This document shows positions 1 through 11,528 of a DNA stretch of 64,000 nt, piece by piece. The DNA is from Isoetes taiwanensis (lineage: Eukaryota; Streptophyta; Lycopodiopsida; Isoetales; Isoetaceae), in assembly GCA_021234155.1 (NCBI GenBank), contig JAJEKV010000032.1:11602099-11666098 (forward strand), read 5' to 3'. The position numbers and the translations under genes are program-made. The notes below the pieces were generated by a model, which was not told the origin of the DNA, made no database searches, and was given only the letters and a program-made list of their open reading frames with translations. The number at the start of each line of letters is the position of its first letter. Position 1 is the stretch's first letter.

Positions 1-61
1 CATGTAGCAGATTTTCACTCATTACTAGTGGTAGCGCCAAGGTTACTAGCACCATATATAA

Positions 62-91
62 GGACGGTGGATGCACACCGCACCTTGTTTC
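62..91 (+). repeat. Possible right end of a Helitron-like element
   Basis: A short hairpin (CGGTG, six-base loop, CACCG) is followed by GCACCTTGTTT. The same hairpin-plus-CACCTTGTTT layout ends the two better-defined elements at 7036 and 16302. The body of this element would lie to the left, outside the window. The match is short, so it is a weak call. Confidence 0.3.
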
Positions 92-151
92 TAAAACTGT
101 AACCTGTTTGTTCATGTGCTCCATAGCCTCCCAAGGCTCAAGTGAGCATCA

Positions 152-262
<111 letters not shown>

Positions 263-1493
263 AATAATATTAAATATTAATATTTTGGGGGGTTTCACCC
301 ACCAATGCACATAGATGGCATACCTCAAGTGAATCCCCCTTGGACTGGCGACATAAATATTGTTTATATATGCTTAGTCTATAAATTGGTAAGAATAGAA
401 TAGAATCGAATAAAATAGAATAGAATAGAGACATGGGGTATTTTCATGGCATTGCACTTAGTATTTGTCCTTCATAAATTAAAATTGCACCTTTTTGTTC
501 AATCTATGATGAGTTTTGAACTACGTGCAACTAACTTATGTCATGTTTGACTAGGTCCATCACAAAGTTTTGTTATTTATTGTCTAGCCCTCTTGTTTAG
601 ATATATGTGTTTTATTCTCGATCATTGTATTTTAAATTTCATGAGGCATTGAATATAGTATGATTCAATTAATTGATGATGTGGTAAGGTAACCATCTAG
701 GGAGTATTGTTACCGTGGAAATCATATTTTGTGCTTACCACTTATATTTCATACTTACCATCTTTCACATGTTTATATGTGCCTTTTTTATCCCTACATC
801 TTTCTTGCTCCTCCCATTCTTGCCAAGTGTTCTCCTTGTTTTTCCTTGTCTATTTGACTTACGTATGTCCAAAACTATATCGATAGAGTTCTATTTTCTT
901 TCTAGCATGACCTCCTATGTATTCCCCTTTCAACTCTCTCCTAGATACACCTTAAAACACACTTCTCCTTCTGTGTGGCTTCTTTTAGCTTTAGTTTTAT
1001 TTAAGCTCATGACTTGGAGCCCGTGCTTCTTAGAATGTATTTTCTTTACCGAAAATCCGAGAATGGTATTCTTTTGCTCTCTGTCTCTTTGTCAGCATAT
1101 TTCGGTTTATAGAGATGCACACAAGGGCCATTTTGTCCACCTTGTCTTGATAGCTCTAGAAGACACATTTACCTTGTTTCCAACGAATAGAAGGTAAATG
1201 GCCTTCTAAAGCTAGGTGATAAGTGTCTCGGGCAGTTAGCAACTACCAGACACTCACCCTATTTGGAGCTTGGCATTTGAGTTCCCCGCATTAGCGCTTT
1301 TGTGCGCGCATATCCATTCTAGATTTTCCCTGAGCTCATTTCCCGTCCACCCTCCCACATCTTCCCCTTTTTTGCTGATACATAGGCCATTCACTCTAGT
1401 TTTTCTATTTGACCTTGCAAGTATGACCTATTTTAGTATATTTATTAGTTTATGGTTATGGAGCCCTGGTGGCTTATATTGATATGGGATTGT

Positions 1494-1562
1494 TGGTTTG
1501 GGTGCATATTCATATGGGGGTTGACTCCGGGCATCAAGAGATGTTGGATGGGCATATTTGTC
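1494..1562 (+). mobile_element. MITE fragment (left part only)
   Basis: Carries the motif TTTGGGTGCATATTCA followed by GGGGGTTGACTCCGGGCAT, the inner part of the left terminal repeat of the foldback elements at 21060, 36511, 56776 and 59790. No matching right half follows, so it is a truncated copy. The rest of 1563-1880 has no recognisable feature apart from an A-run near 1660. Confidence 0.55.
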
Positions 1563-1884
1563 AGTTATTAAAAACACCTTCCCAAAAACTGCCATTATCA
1601 GAAGCTAGGTTTAGCTAACCCTAATAACCATATGCTCGATTCATGCTTTTTGTTTTTCAAAAAAAAAAAAAGCATTGTGCTCAACCTAAAAAGATTGAGA
1701 AGCCAATCTCTAGCATTAGCTACCAATGCAAAAGCTAACATCTAGCAACAATCGATCCGCCAACAACAACAAGACTAGAGTCTAGAGGACAAAACTTTTA
1801 GGGTTTGATGCATATGAATGCAGTGTTGGCAACAAGGACCATTAGATTATTTAAGCTAATCCAAATCAACGCTCCAAAAATGAC

Positions 1885-2000
1885 GCACTTTAGAAATACT
1901 AGTTAATATGTCCCAACGAATATGGCACTAGAATCATAGGAAAACCATGCCAAAAAGCGTATAAAACTACAAAAATAACCCCCTGTTATGCTAGATATTG
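1885..2000 (+). repeat. Copy of a recurrent ~120-bp terminal motif
   Basis: Diverged copy of a block also found at 23345-23464, 59225-59355 and, inverted, at 34160-34290. Shared landmarks are a CACT(C/T)TAGA start, AAAGCGTA(T/C)AAAA in the middle and ACCCCCTGTTAT..GCTA at the end. At 23464 and 59355 it directly abuts interrupted older elements, so it probably is one terminus of a transposon family. Confidence 0.45.
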
Positions 2001-2379
2001 GTTTTAGAGCCTTGATGATTTGGTTACGATTTTGAAACCTTGTGGCTGAATTATGGTGTTAGAAGCTATGTTGAAGCCTAATCTGACATGGTTTTATCGT
2101 GTGTTGGTGGTATTGGAGCCTGGTCGGCTATTGAGGGTTGTTGCAATGGCGGTTGCATTGTTAGCCTTTGGTGCCAGTGGGCCCAGGGTCTTGTCTTATT
2201 CATACTTTTGTTTTGCAGGTTGACAATTTGTATTTACGATTTTGGTTAGGGATGGAGAACATGGTCGTGTTTACGATTGGGGTTAGTGCATCCGATCATA
2301 TAACTAGCAGCTCAGCCTACATGTGGTTTTCCGTTTACAACTTATCTGTAGACCCAAAAAGACCTGTAGACATGAGGGT

Positions 2380-2516
2380 TCTTTTCCCTTGAAAACCTTC
2401 CGAGGCAGGGGTTTTTTAATCCTAGTAGTAATGATTGTACTAGCCCATTGTATGGGTCCCATGACCTATTGGTCTCCGTGGACGTTAAAAAAACTATTCT
2501 ATTCTATTCTATTCTT
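2380..2516 (+). mobile_element. SINE-like element, 3' part
   Basis: The stretch CCTTGAAAACCTTCCGAGG, then GGGTCCCATGACCTATTGGT and CTCCGTGGACGTTAAAAAAAC, ends in a (TTCTA)n tail. The same order of motifs occurs in reverse orientation at 38640-38790, there ending in (TTTC)n. A shared non-coding body with different simple-repeat tails is typical of SINEs. I could not find convincing Pol III A and B boxes, and the 5' end is undefined. 2001-2380 holds no supported gene. Confidence 0.4.
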
Positions 2517-2599
2517 TACAATTGTGAATCTGTTTCATGTGAGGCGATCATTTGCTAGTGTTGATTTCTTTAGTTCCAGTTCTCTATGCTGAAGTGCTA

Positions 2600-4056
2600 G
2601 AAGTGCTTTATTCATCTTTCTACTTTCATACATTTCATTGCCAACCCCACACTTCGACTCCGTACGTCATTATTGATGTTACTTACTAAACATCTGTGCC
2701 TTGATCCCCCAGTCAGATACGATGTTTCACACATATAGATTGCATCACATAATAGTTTTATATTGCCATCTCTCCTCCAGTCCTTGTTTTCAAGCCCTTT
2801 TTATTCTTGTTTGTATCCTAAATATTTATATTCCTCTGCCCCACTAACTAACCCATCTATTTGGCTCCACCCTCTTTCTTGATTGTCGTACAAAAGATGA
2901 CAATCCTTGTTTTCTCCAGCTTAACTGCTAAGCCTGTTCGTGCACATAATTCTTCGAGTATTTATAACAAGTCCCCTAATCTATTTCTATATAGGTCATC
3001 AAAATTAGGTTGTCTGCAAATAACATGTTCGGGACTTTGGTGTTCTCGAAATGCATATCCCCACCTTTACTCCTTATAAATTTTCCTTCTTCATTTATGT
3101 AGAGTCCAAAGATTTTAGGTGATAGTGGCATCCTTGCTTGACTCCTATGTCACACTATATGCCTTCATCTTCCCAATCCTATCTTTACCTCTAACTTTTC
3201 ATACAACCTTGCAATTGCTACCAACAGACTGTTGATAATTCTAGCTCCTGTAACCTTTGGAACAACTTATCTCTTGGTACCATGCCAAATGCTTTTTTGA
3301 ACAAAGCAGGAATATAATATTTTCTCTTGTAATCTCGTCTTCTCTATTAGGACTCTTAGCATTACCAGGTGATCGATTGTGGAGTGATTCGGTTTGAGCC
3401 ATGCCTGCTCTATGCTTCTTTTTTATTTGCCTCTGCCCATTTTGTCGTTTTGATCTTACCTTGTTATACCATTTTTACCATCCTGTTGCTAACCATTATT
3501 GTCCTATAATTCCTTGGATTGAGAGGACCTCCCCCTTTGAGCAGAGGAATTACCCTGTTGCACTGCCAACTCGTTAGTCGGCCTCCTCTAAGTGTTGTGA
3601 TCAAGATCTAAGTTATCACAGTTATCAAGCTCTACCCCACTGCTTTGAAAACATTTGTTGTGAACCCTTGCAAGTCAAATGCTTTATTATTGCTTAGCCT
3701 ATACAATCCTCTCTCTATTTCATCTGCTATAAATTCCTCTTCAACCATTCTCCCTGATATTTTTGTTTTGGTGTGTTATGGGAGATGTTGTTTTTTTGGT
3801 GTGGAAAGAAAAATAAAAATTCAAAAAACATTCATGAATAAGATATAAACTATTAAATAGCACAAATCAAAACAAAAAATTTCAATTTTTTTTTTCGATA
3901 CAACAAACAACTAGTGACATAATAGTTTTAAGCCCTCAACATAAATAAAGGATGCCCTACTCTTTTTTAGACATCTTTTTCTTACTTTTTTAGCTATATA
4001 TCTTTTCCTCTTTATTTTCACGAGCTCCCAATGGTTCCCACATGAATAATCCCCTT

Positions 4057-4093
<37 letters not shown>

Positions 4094-5010
4094 TGCAAAA
4101 ACCATTTATAAACGTAATTGTATCTATTCTGCTCTGAAATTGTAAAGTCGATTTAGATACTCCTTCCATACTCTTGGATCTGTTATTGTTCTATTTTTTC
4201 TTAGACACCTTCCAAAAATTCTTTAGATGTCTTTTTATCTGAGACACTTTTCTCTCTTGTTGCTATGTTACGATTGTCTTTCTCTTCTATTTTATCATGC
4301 TTGTGTATTCCTTCTCGAATCCTTATATCTCATCGAGCCCTTCTAGATTTTTGCTCCTTTTTTAACCTCACACTATTGATCATAACATTTTGCCCTTGAA
4401 ACTCTACACTTTTTGTAGCCTTTCATATGTATCCTTGCATGCTTTTGTCAACATTCCATCCAATTCTTTATCCATGTCTGTTGCATGTTTACCTTCCCAT
4501 TCGATCTACAAATTTTTCCACTTTTCCTCTGAACACTACTATTTTGTTCAGGTCCAGCTTATATCTTATCTAACCGTCTGTTTCTTCACGTATTACTCTA
4601 TATGGATTGATCTTTATATTGAGCTTGATTGGTCTATGTGCCTTTCACATACGTACCGGCCAGTCTAGCAATTTGATTGCTTTCAGTCAATATGTTAAAT
4701 TTAGGTCCAGCAATATATAGTCTACTGTGCCCTTACCTCCACACGCCTCCTGATCCTCCCCATTTTCTCATCCCATTCACCAATATCAACTTGCCCCGTG
4801 CATATTTCAATTATCATCCTCCTTTGTTTCTCCATTCTCCTACTCTCCTCTAAAATGCTCTCAAATCCTGGGTGCTCCCGCATTTTGACTTCATATTTTC
4901 ATGGGTATTAACAACATAGATTACTCTTTCTATGTGCCTAATTTGAAATCTTCTATATGTATTGCCATGCCGTTGTATTTCCAATTATTTATGGTTTTCC
5001 CAATCTGCAT
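2600..5010 (-). mobile_element. Decayed LINE (non-LTR retrotransposon)
   Basis: Read on the minus strand, about 2850-3420 gives RT pieces in drifting frames: KKAFGMVPRDKLFQRLQEL, then DIGVKQGC, FADNLILM (the F/Y-A-D-D catalytic box with the second Asp changed to Asn), then LEELCARTGLAVKLEKT. This order (motif A region, VKQGC motif, catalytic box, LEKT) is that of LINE RTs. Further upstream, near 4690-4730, VDYILLD followed by HRPI-like residues fits the end of an APE-type endonuclease. Stops and frameshifts are everywhere, so it is an old dead copy. Edges are approximate. A homopolymer A-run lies at 4058-4091. Confidence 0.6.
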
Positions 5011-5190
5011 AAATATTTGGATATCTGAAGCTAGTTGCATATACACTGCAACTAAAAATAAATTTTTTTTTTTTTTTAGCGCGCCAGCCCAATCAAGCCT
5101 ACAGCCTCTCTTGCCATTCTAGCATATCCATATAACACCTCCACCTCATCAAAAACTGATGTGGCATTACTTTTCGCCATTAGATTTTTT

Positions 5191-7036
5191 TGGGTTGCCC
5201 CTAGGGGGGCAAACCCTTGTTTATGTGGGCTTTTGGCATATCCTAGGTATATCCTAGAATATCTCTAGGATATCTTTGGTGATTTACTAAAAACGATGTT
5301 GGAGGTAAACCGGCGGTCGCCCGGTGTTCTTGGGGGCCTTGGTGTGGGAGATGGATAAGCAAACGCGCACGGAGTTTGATGAATATGGCGGCACAAATTG
5401 CAAGAGCGGTATAGCTCATTCGAGATGGCACGGGGTTTGGATTTCACCGATATTTTGGTCCAGGTGTAAATTTGCGCCTTCTAGCTCTGCGAAATAGGGA
5501 TTCTTTCTCGGAAGTCTTTGCTAGCTTTGTGGATCACGGGTATGGCTTCTCCTGCGAGAGCTTCACGGTTCCGTCTGTCCATTAATTTGGTCAGAGCTCA
5601 TTGCGCCCGACCCTTCTCCGCTTGCTTCCGACAATAATTTGTGCGAGAAGTCTCAAAGGGGGATTAACTATGTTTGGCTTGTGAATCTGGCTTGAAATTC
5701 TTTGTTTGAGTCCTTGTTCCTTTGCTGTTACAACGCCAGGGATTGTGCTCAAAATTGTCCAGATTTAATAATAGTCCGGACCTAAATTTCACAAAGATTC
5801 AAGGTATGAGATCATACCTTGGTCTATTGCACAAACAATGAGGCTCATCGCGAGACCTTTTCTTGCTTAATGGCTGAATATTTTCTTTCCCTTCTCGATC
5901 ATAGAGTCTCTTAAGTACATTAGAAGCCGAGCTCCCTTCGAAGCGAGAATAGGCGGTTTATCATCGGTTTGTGGAACATGAAAGGAACTCGCTTTTGCTG
6001 TGAGAATCGTGCATTCTTCTCAAATTGGGATTACAAGAAGTAAGGAAAGGCAAGAAAGAAAGGCTTACGAGGACGGAATCCGACGAAGAGTCGAGCTCAC
6101 AGTCTGCAGGAGATGATCCATCGCCGGAATCGAGCGTTTTGCAGCAGATAAAGATGGGTTTTTTCTGCTTTTTCTTCGTCGTTTCGAAGCTTCGGACTAG
6201 GGTGAAAGGCTGTTCTTCAAGCTTATAAGAAAAACCCGTTCCGGCGGTGTTGGGGCGTTAGAATAAGGCCTGTCTTGTGTAAATTGGAAAACCACCATAG
6301 CTTAGCTTCGCCCGGAGATCGAAGAGCGATTATAGTGCTTTTGCGAGGGTACATTCTTTTATAGTAGCTAGCGTCAAAATTTCTGGGTTTCGCCATGTAG
6401 GATCACCCCAGGGATGATTATATTCTTAGAAGCAGCAGAATTATTCATATACTGAACTGTGTGGGTGGTGCTTGTCGAAGTATTTTTCGATGACTTTTAT
6501 ACAAGACCATTTGGCTAGAGGATTCACCTTACGAAGATGTCGCGTCGTGTTCTTTATGATGTTTTTGATTTCATAGAGGATGTCAGGGAGCAAGCAGGCA
6601 GAAGAGTTTTCGTCCATTTCTTAAGGGTTGTATCCAGGTCAGCTACTTGTCATGGCTTATATAATGTGGAGAGAACATCATGGATAATAAGGATGTTAAG
6701 CAGCTTGGGAGTGTTAGTAGTCTTAATATTGGATTTTCTTTTCAGTTGATGCGATGGTAGAATAGGTTTCTTGGACAATCTGTCAAGCAGATGCCTTGTG
6801 TCTATCCCTGAATTTGTTGCTCGAGTTCCAGCTTCTCTTTCTCCACATAAGATGTTTCCAACGATTTTGAGATCAGCTCATCTTGTAATTTATGAATCTT
6901 CTCATTAAGCATGGCATTGTGTTCTTCACTGCTCTGCACCTGTGCCTTGATTTCTGAAATAAAAAACAACAAAATAAAAACCAAGCAGACACACCCTCAG
7001 GCCACCAACGGGCAACCCTCCGTGCGCAGCACCTTG
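5191..7036 (+). mobile_element. Helitron-like element A, carrying gene fragments
   Basis: The left end (GGGGGCAAACCC then TTGTTTATGTGGG) matches the left end of element B at 13577. The right end (GGGCAACCCTCCGTGCGC then AGCACCTTGTTT, 7010-7039) is identical over about 30 bases to element B. In B the right end forms a perfect 8-bp hairpin 13 bases from the terminus; in A the left arm of that hairpin is degraded. The ends are unlike each other, with no long terminal inverted repeat. The interior has exon-like segments: a plus-strand acidic stretch at 6025-6153 (ESDEESSSQSAGDDPSPESS) and a minus-strand coiled-coil exon. Classical Helitrons end in CTRR; this ends in CTTG, so the superfamily is uncertain. 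Confidence 0.5.
6802..6953 (-). pseudogene. Captured coiled-coil exon inside element A
   Basis: On the minus strand a pyrimidine tract ending TTTATTTCAG (a good 3' splice site) is followed by about 50 codons with heptad-like spacing: IKAQVQSSEEHNAMLNEK, IHKLQDELISKSLETSY and VEKEKLELEQQIQG, then a stop. Composition (Glu, Lys, Gln, Leu) and spacing indicate a coiled coil. The parent gene is not identifiable. Its position between the two element ends suggests transduced host sequence. Confidence 0.4.
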
Positions 7037-7043
7037 TTTTTTT

Positions 7044-8340
7044 TTTATCTATGGCCAAGAAAATTAGATAAGGCCAAGAAATAACACGGAGATGTAGAAA
7101 AGCACGAAATAACCTCCTCTTGCATTGGGCCTATGCTCTCTATTTTTGCACTTTCGAGCTTTCGAAGCACCTGGAGGTGCCAGTTTACATTCCCTCAAGC
7201 GGCAGAAGGCGAGCTTCGGCTATGGCAGCATCTTACGAATCCTCCCACATGCTCCTGCATTTTTCGCTTTTGTATGCCTTAGAATAGGGTATTTCGGCAT
7301 ATTTTTGAAGCTCTATGGACATGGATTTATCCATGCAGATCTTATGTGCCATGGCTGGCCTAAATCCGACACTCACCAGCATAAGCTTTTTGTTGATAGG
7401 GAAAAAGGTTCCATTATTCAGCGGTCTAACTCCATTTATCTCTCTTCTTGGTTCATATAAAGCCCTAGAAGGAGTGAAGGGGCCGTGGGAGCCATTCGGC
7501 ATTCTGATGTGCCATCTGCTAAGAAAGGGCTTCGAATCGATGTTTGCATGCGGCATCAACTGGTATGCTCTGAAGCACAACTTCGTCGATAGAGTATCCA
7601 GCGTTTGAAATCTGTTTCCAAAAGGAGGAGATCGCCCTTTGAGGAAATGTCTTTGCCAAAATGTCTGGTCTCCATTCTGTTTCTTGCATTTGCCAGATTT
7701 GTAGCAGAGGCCCATTTTTGGAGGATTGTGGCCTTCTGACGTGAGACACAGTTTTCAAGCCATTCCTGTCAGCTGGGGCTTCATTTTCTCCCTTTGTGAG
7801 TTCTAAAGCATTTGAAGGATTGCCTGATTTTGTTCACCTCAAATACCACATGGGTCATGTTTCACCTCCACAATGCACCTCTACTTGAATTGGAGCATCA
7901 GATAAAGCTATTATTAAATATCTCTTGCACTCTATTTCTTTGAAATCTGAAGAAGAACCCTCTCTAAATAAATGATGGGGCAGAGTAAGGTTATATACAG
8001 ATCTAACAAGGCAAAGCGTCACAGAAAATGTTGTTATTGCCAAAGAACTTGATGCATATTACAGCCATGTCCATAGTTTGACAAGATAGACAACTCTGCA
8101 AGAGAATAATAGTAGACTCTGTCAGTGACCAAGACAGTCTCTGCAAGATAACCGTGAGAGTCTTCCAATAATGGGTAGCAAGCTTCTAGGCTAGATTTTG
8201 AATTTTAAAATACAGGTAAGCATGCTAAATGTTCAAATGCTATAGGTGCTTTCATAGCACATGTTCTCAGCTTGGAATATGTCAGCATAACTACTAACTT
8301 TAACATGATGCATCTGTAGCTCATCCACTCTTCTTCTCCT
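7044..8340. other. Unidentified region with open frames, no clear gene
   Basis: Several overlapping frames stay open between 7233 and 7758 on both strands. The minus-strand frame at 7519-7758 (KTFPQRAISSFWKQISNAGY, SIDEVVLQSIP) reads most like protein, but I recognise no family and see no convincing splice or start context. It may be a gene fragment. The remainder to 8340 holds nothing I can name. Confidence 0.25.
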
Positions 8341-8344
8341 GTTG

Positions 8345-8504
8345 CTATGCAATTTTTTTTATTTATTTTTTTAAGGCAAGGTGGGTGGGACCCACCCATG
8401 TCTCCCACCCGATGGTAGCTAGCGGGTTTTGAACCCTGGTGGGGGTCACCCCAACCCAAGGACTTACCACTAAACCACCACCGTGATGGGCTCTATGCAA
8501 TTTT
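8345..8504 (-). mobile_element. tRNA-derived SINE with target-site duplication
   Basis: The body (8357-8492) lies on the minus strand. Its 5' end has a Pol III A box (TTTAGTGGTAAGTCC, complement of 8459-8473) and a B box (GGTTCAAAACC, complement of 8425-8435), spaced as in tRNA genes. The 3' end is an A-rich tail (T-run at 8353-8371 on the plus strand). The 12-bp duplication CTATGCAATTTT flanks it at 8345-8356 and 8493-8504, the hallmark of LINE-driven insertion. A short insertion of about 136 bp with both boxes and a tail fits a nonautonomous SINE. Confidence 0.8.
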
Positions 8505-8649
8505 ATATCTGACCATTAGAACGGGATTTTATATTGCCCCCAAATAAGAAATAAGATGAAAAAACACTTTCCGCTTAAAGCAAGAAATAGTCCGCATATT
8601 ATTTCTTCTACTTAAAGTTTTAACCCTGTTCTACATGATCCACCACACT

Positions 8650-9710
8650 TCCAAAAAATTACTGTAATTCCTTGATCTCACTGCCTCTTCCTCTTACCCC
8701 TTCCCCAGTTTGCGTGATCACTCCTATCTATGCCCCCATCCCCTTGTTACTCTCTCCATTCCTTTTGTTCCGTTCGCTCCACCATGGCTTGCAATACTCT
8801 CCAGCTCTTGTTTCTGCGTCCACTTCGCACCCCTCGTCTCTCTTCCCTTTGCCCCTGACCCATTTTCTTGTTCTCCCTTTTGTCCCTGATATTCATGCGT
8901 GGTGCTTTCCCCCTGAAAATCTCTGCTCAAACTATTACAGCTTTCGATTCCCCTGGCTCTCGCGGGAAAAAGTTTGCAACCAGTTCATATACATTCTTTT
9001 TAGGAAATTTTCTAACTGCGATCACCCTAACATCTAGTTTTAACATCATTTTCTCTTGAACTTTTACTTGCCTTGCTATTTCCCCCTCAAGATCTCTTCC
9101 TAGCTCGATTGGATGGGTCCCACTTCCTTCTAGAATCTCCAGCCTTTCTTTGATTGCAATTCTATCTGCTCACTGTCATCTCTTCTAACTGTGCCCATCA
9201 CTTGTGCTACCACCATCCTTTTAACTTTTATCATACTCTCCATTTTGTTCATCAGCATGCCAGATTCTCCAAGCCTTTCACTATGCCATCTACTTCTCGC
9301 TTTGCTAATCTTCTCGTTCTGCTTTAGTTAACTTTTGTTGTTTCGATGTATTCTCTTCTCAATGAGTAATTCCAATGGGTCCCATGATGCCCTTATAGAT
9401 CTAATCCAAATCCATTAACTTATAAATTCAAAATTCCTGTGATTCTTGCTTGCTATCCATTATCTACTATAATTGCTTTTCCAGGCCCGTTATTCATTAT
9501 ACTACCATTTCTTTGTTATCCGAACCCAATCTCTATCCAGTCACTGATTTCTTTTAATTGTATCTCAATATTCCATTTTGTAAATGTTGTTGTGGTCTTA
9601 ACCATTATGTGTTCCTTTGAACTTGAGACTGAGATTGAAACTAACTTCAATATATTCACACTAATGATAAAAGTCACATAGGCTTCGTTGCAGCATAACC
9701 CTAGATTCAT
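8650..9710 (-). other. Pyrimidine-rich tract, possibly LINE ORF1 remnant
   Basis: The plus strand is strongly C/T-rich, so the minus strand reads as a Glu/Lys/Arg-rich frame at 8724-8930 and broken frames up to 9710. This composition resembles LINE ORF1 or gag-like tails seen antisense, but no zinc knuckle or RT motif is visible. No family can be assigned. 9711-10380 is AT-rich with no supported feature. Confidence 0.2.
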
Positions 9711-10754
9711 TTATGTGTATATAAAAATCTAGTATTGACACACGCACAATATAAAAATACATTGTACTTGATACCTTATTTTCTTTTCTGCAAAGTGCAG
9801 ATGCTTTGGGCTTTTATAGCAAACAAACAATATCCATACAAATTGTTTAACTAATGCTAGATGGTGCCAACCTCAGCTTTACGTACAATCAACACTCATC
9901 TAAAATACGGTGGTGGATAAAAATACTATTCCTCTACAAATTCGTCTACTAAACCACTTGTTTTGGGCATCTGGATCAAGGATATACCTTCAAGAGGAAA
10001 GGCATACATAATCCTAACTTTGGAGGAATATTATTAATATGATATGAATATATTAATCACGCCCACTTAGGTCTTGAAGGTCATGAAGTGAAAAAAAGTA
10101 TATAATTATAACTTTAACAATAAAGAACAGTGAGAGTCAACATCTCTAATAAAAAAACCTACTGCTTTAGGATCCAATAAAAAAGGGATTGAAAATTCGA
10201 GCAATTGATATCATGTTTGATTCTGATCTCTTCATAACCAAAGAAACCGGCAAATACAATGTTTTCACTTCGACTTGATTGCAGTTACCAAGAATACATA
10301 ATCTATCTTCCCTAGGACTACTAAACCATCTTCTAGTTTCACCTGAAGCTTGTGTGAACTGGTCATGTACCTTGCAATCAACTACTTCAAAGGGATATCT
10401 ACCTTCAAATACACTTGGTTCATGATCTGGTTTACCTCAGAAACATACATAATTTTGTAATAGCTATTGTTTGTGCAAGATCCCAGATCCCAGATCCCAA
10501 GATCCCAGACTCCTATTATACCCCGTTTCTTTGCCCACTTCAATATCGACCAGTCTTTGTAGATGAGCTCAAAGCTATTTGCGACAATATATTGTCCTCG
10601 AAATTGCAAACTCCATTAACAAAGTTTATCATTTGAAATAAGGCCTCAGCCTCAAGCAGGATCAGATCTATTTCTGCTAACAAAGCATATAAAACTTGAC
10701 ATTTTAAGCCCAATTCTTCACAAATAAAAACTTTTAGCAGTGATTCATAAAGAA

Positions 10755-10897
10755 TGTAACGTACCCATGGGAAACTGCTCGAGTGGATCTTGGTGTCGCA
10801 TTCCCGAGACAATGACATAAATACGTAAAAGTGACTACTCATAAACGTAGACAGTGTCACCCAGTTTGTTAAGGGCATGCCAGTTAGGAACGTTACA
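10755..10897 (+). repeat. TRIM left LTR
   Basis: A 143-bp terminal repeat, TG...CA, about 88% like the right one by eye. A tRNA A-box-like stretch (GTTTGTTAAGGGCATG) lies near its end, and a B-box-like GAGTTCGAGTCTCC lies in the adjacent interior at about 10921-10934. Internal Pol III transcription is therefore conceivable. Confidence 0.85.
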
Positions 10898-11058
10898 TTT
10901 AGTATCAGAGCAGAGCCTGAGTTCGAGTCTCCATAGGGACAAGTATGACCCAGAATACCGTTGGACGGTAGGTCATGACTTGGTCTTGGATACCATAGGA
11001 TGGTGTAGTCTATGGTCTTGTGATGCTCGAGGACAGGCATAGTTCTAGTGGGAGAGAT

Positions 11059-11203
11059 TGTAACGGACCCATGGGAGATTGCTCGAGTGGATCTTGGTGT
11101 CGCATTCCTGAGACACTGGCATAAATGGGTAGAAGTGACTACTCATAAATATCTAGACAGTTTTGCCCAGTTGGTTAAGGGCATGTCGATTAGGAACGTT
11201 ACA
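11059..11203 (+). repeat. TRIM right LTR
   Basis: A 145-bp terminal repeat preceded by the polypurine tract at 11047-11057. Followed by the second copy of the AAGAA duplication. Confidence 0.85.
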
Positions 11204-11528
11204 AAGAATGACTATTTCCACAAGCATCTTAAAAAGAATCTTCTTTAAGCACTCTTTAATAACCTCGTTGTGACTTGTAGCCAAAGAACCATCCCATTTC
11301 AATAGCTTAATGCTTTCCCTAAGATATGTCTCCTTGCCATTACTCATGTCTTTGAGCCTTGCTAGCGTGTCTTCTTTCGTGAATAGATCTGTATCCACTT
11401 GCAAAACTTTCATTCTATTTGCATTTTTGATATATGATACAATACCTGTACTAACTATAGCAATTCTTCTAAATCCAAAATAGTCATCGGGTTGTTACCT
11501 TTAAGCACCTTCTAGAAAGTATGAGGAC

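Larger units (their letters stand above)
10755..11203 (+). mobile_element. Complete TRIM (miniature LTR retrotransposon)
   Basis: Two direct repeats, 10755-10897 (143 bp) and 11059-11203 (145 bp), each begin TGTAACG and end CGTTACA, as LTRs do. Right after the left repeat lies GTATCAGAGC, matching the initiator tRNA-Met primer-binding site. Right before the second repeat lies a purine tract AGTGGGAGAGA. A 5-bp duplication AAGAA flanks the whole element (10750-10754 and 11204-11208). The internal 161 bp code for nothing, so it depends on another element's proteins. Each LTR also holds a segment (GGGAAACTGCTCG ... GTGTCGCATTCCC) resembling the 3' end of 5S rRNA, as in Cassandra-type TRIMs; that likeness is read by eye. 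Confidence 0.9.
10180..11413 (-). pseudogene. Unidentified coding remnant split by the TRIM element
   Basis: A minus-strand frame from 11413 (MKVLQVDTDLFTKEDTLARL) runs to the TRIM's right edge. It resumes in the same frame left of the TRIM (YESLLKVFICEELGLKCQVL, then ALLAEIDLILLEAEALFQMI) once the TRIM and one copy of its duplication are ignored. It continues to about 10540; beyond a frame change, more open sequence (RYPFEVVDCKVHDQFTQASG) extends to about 10190. The protein family is not recognised. In-frame stops after the 10540 segment indicate a pseudogene. A short GATCCCA tandem repeat sits at 10479-10512. Confidence 0.45.

Noticed and set aside
715-1482. Plus-strand frames of 160 and 70 codons rich in Phe, Leu and Ser
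   Set aside because: Pyrimidine-rich sequence gives long hydrophobic frames by chance; no start context, splice sites or family were found.
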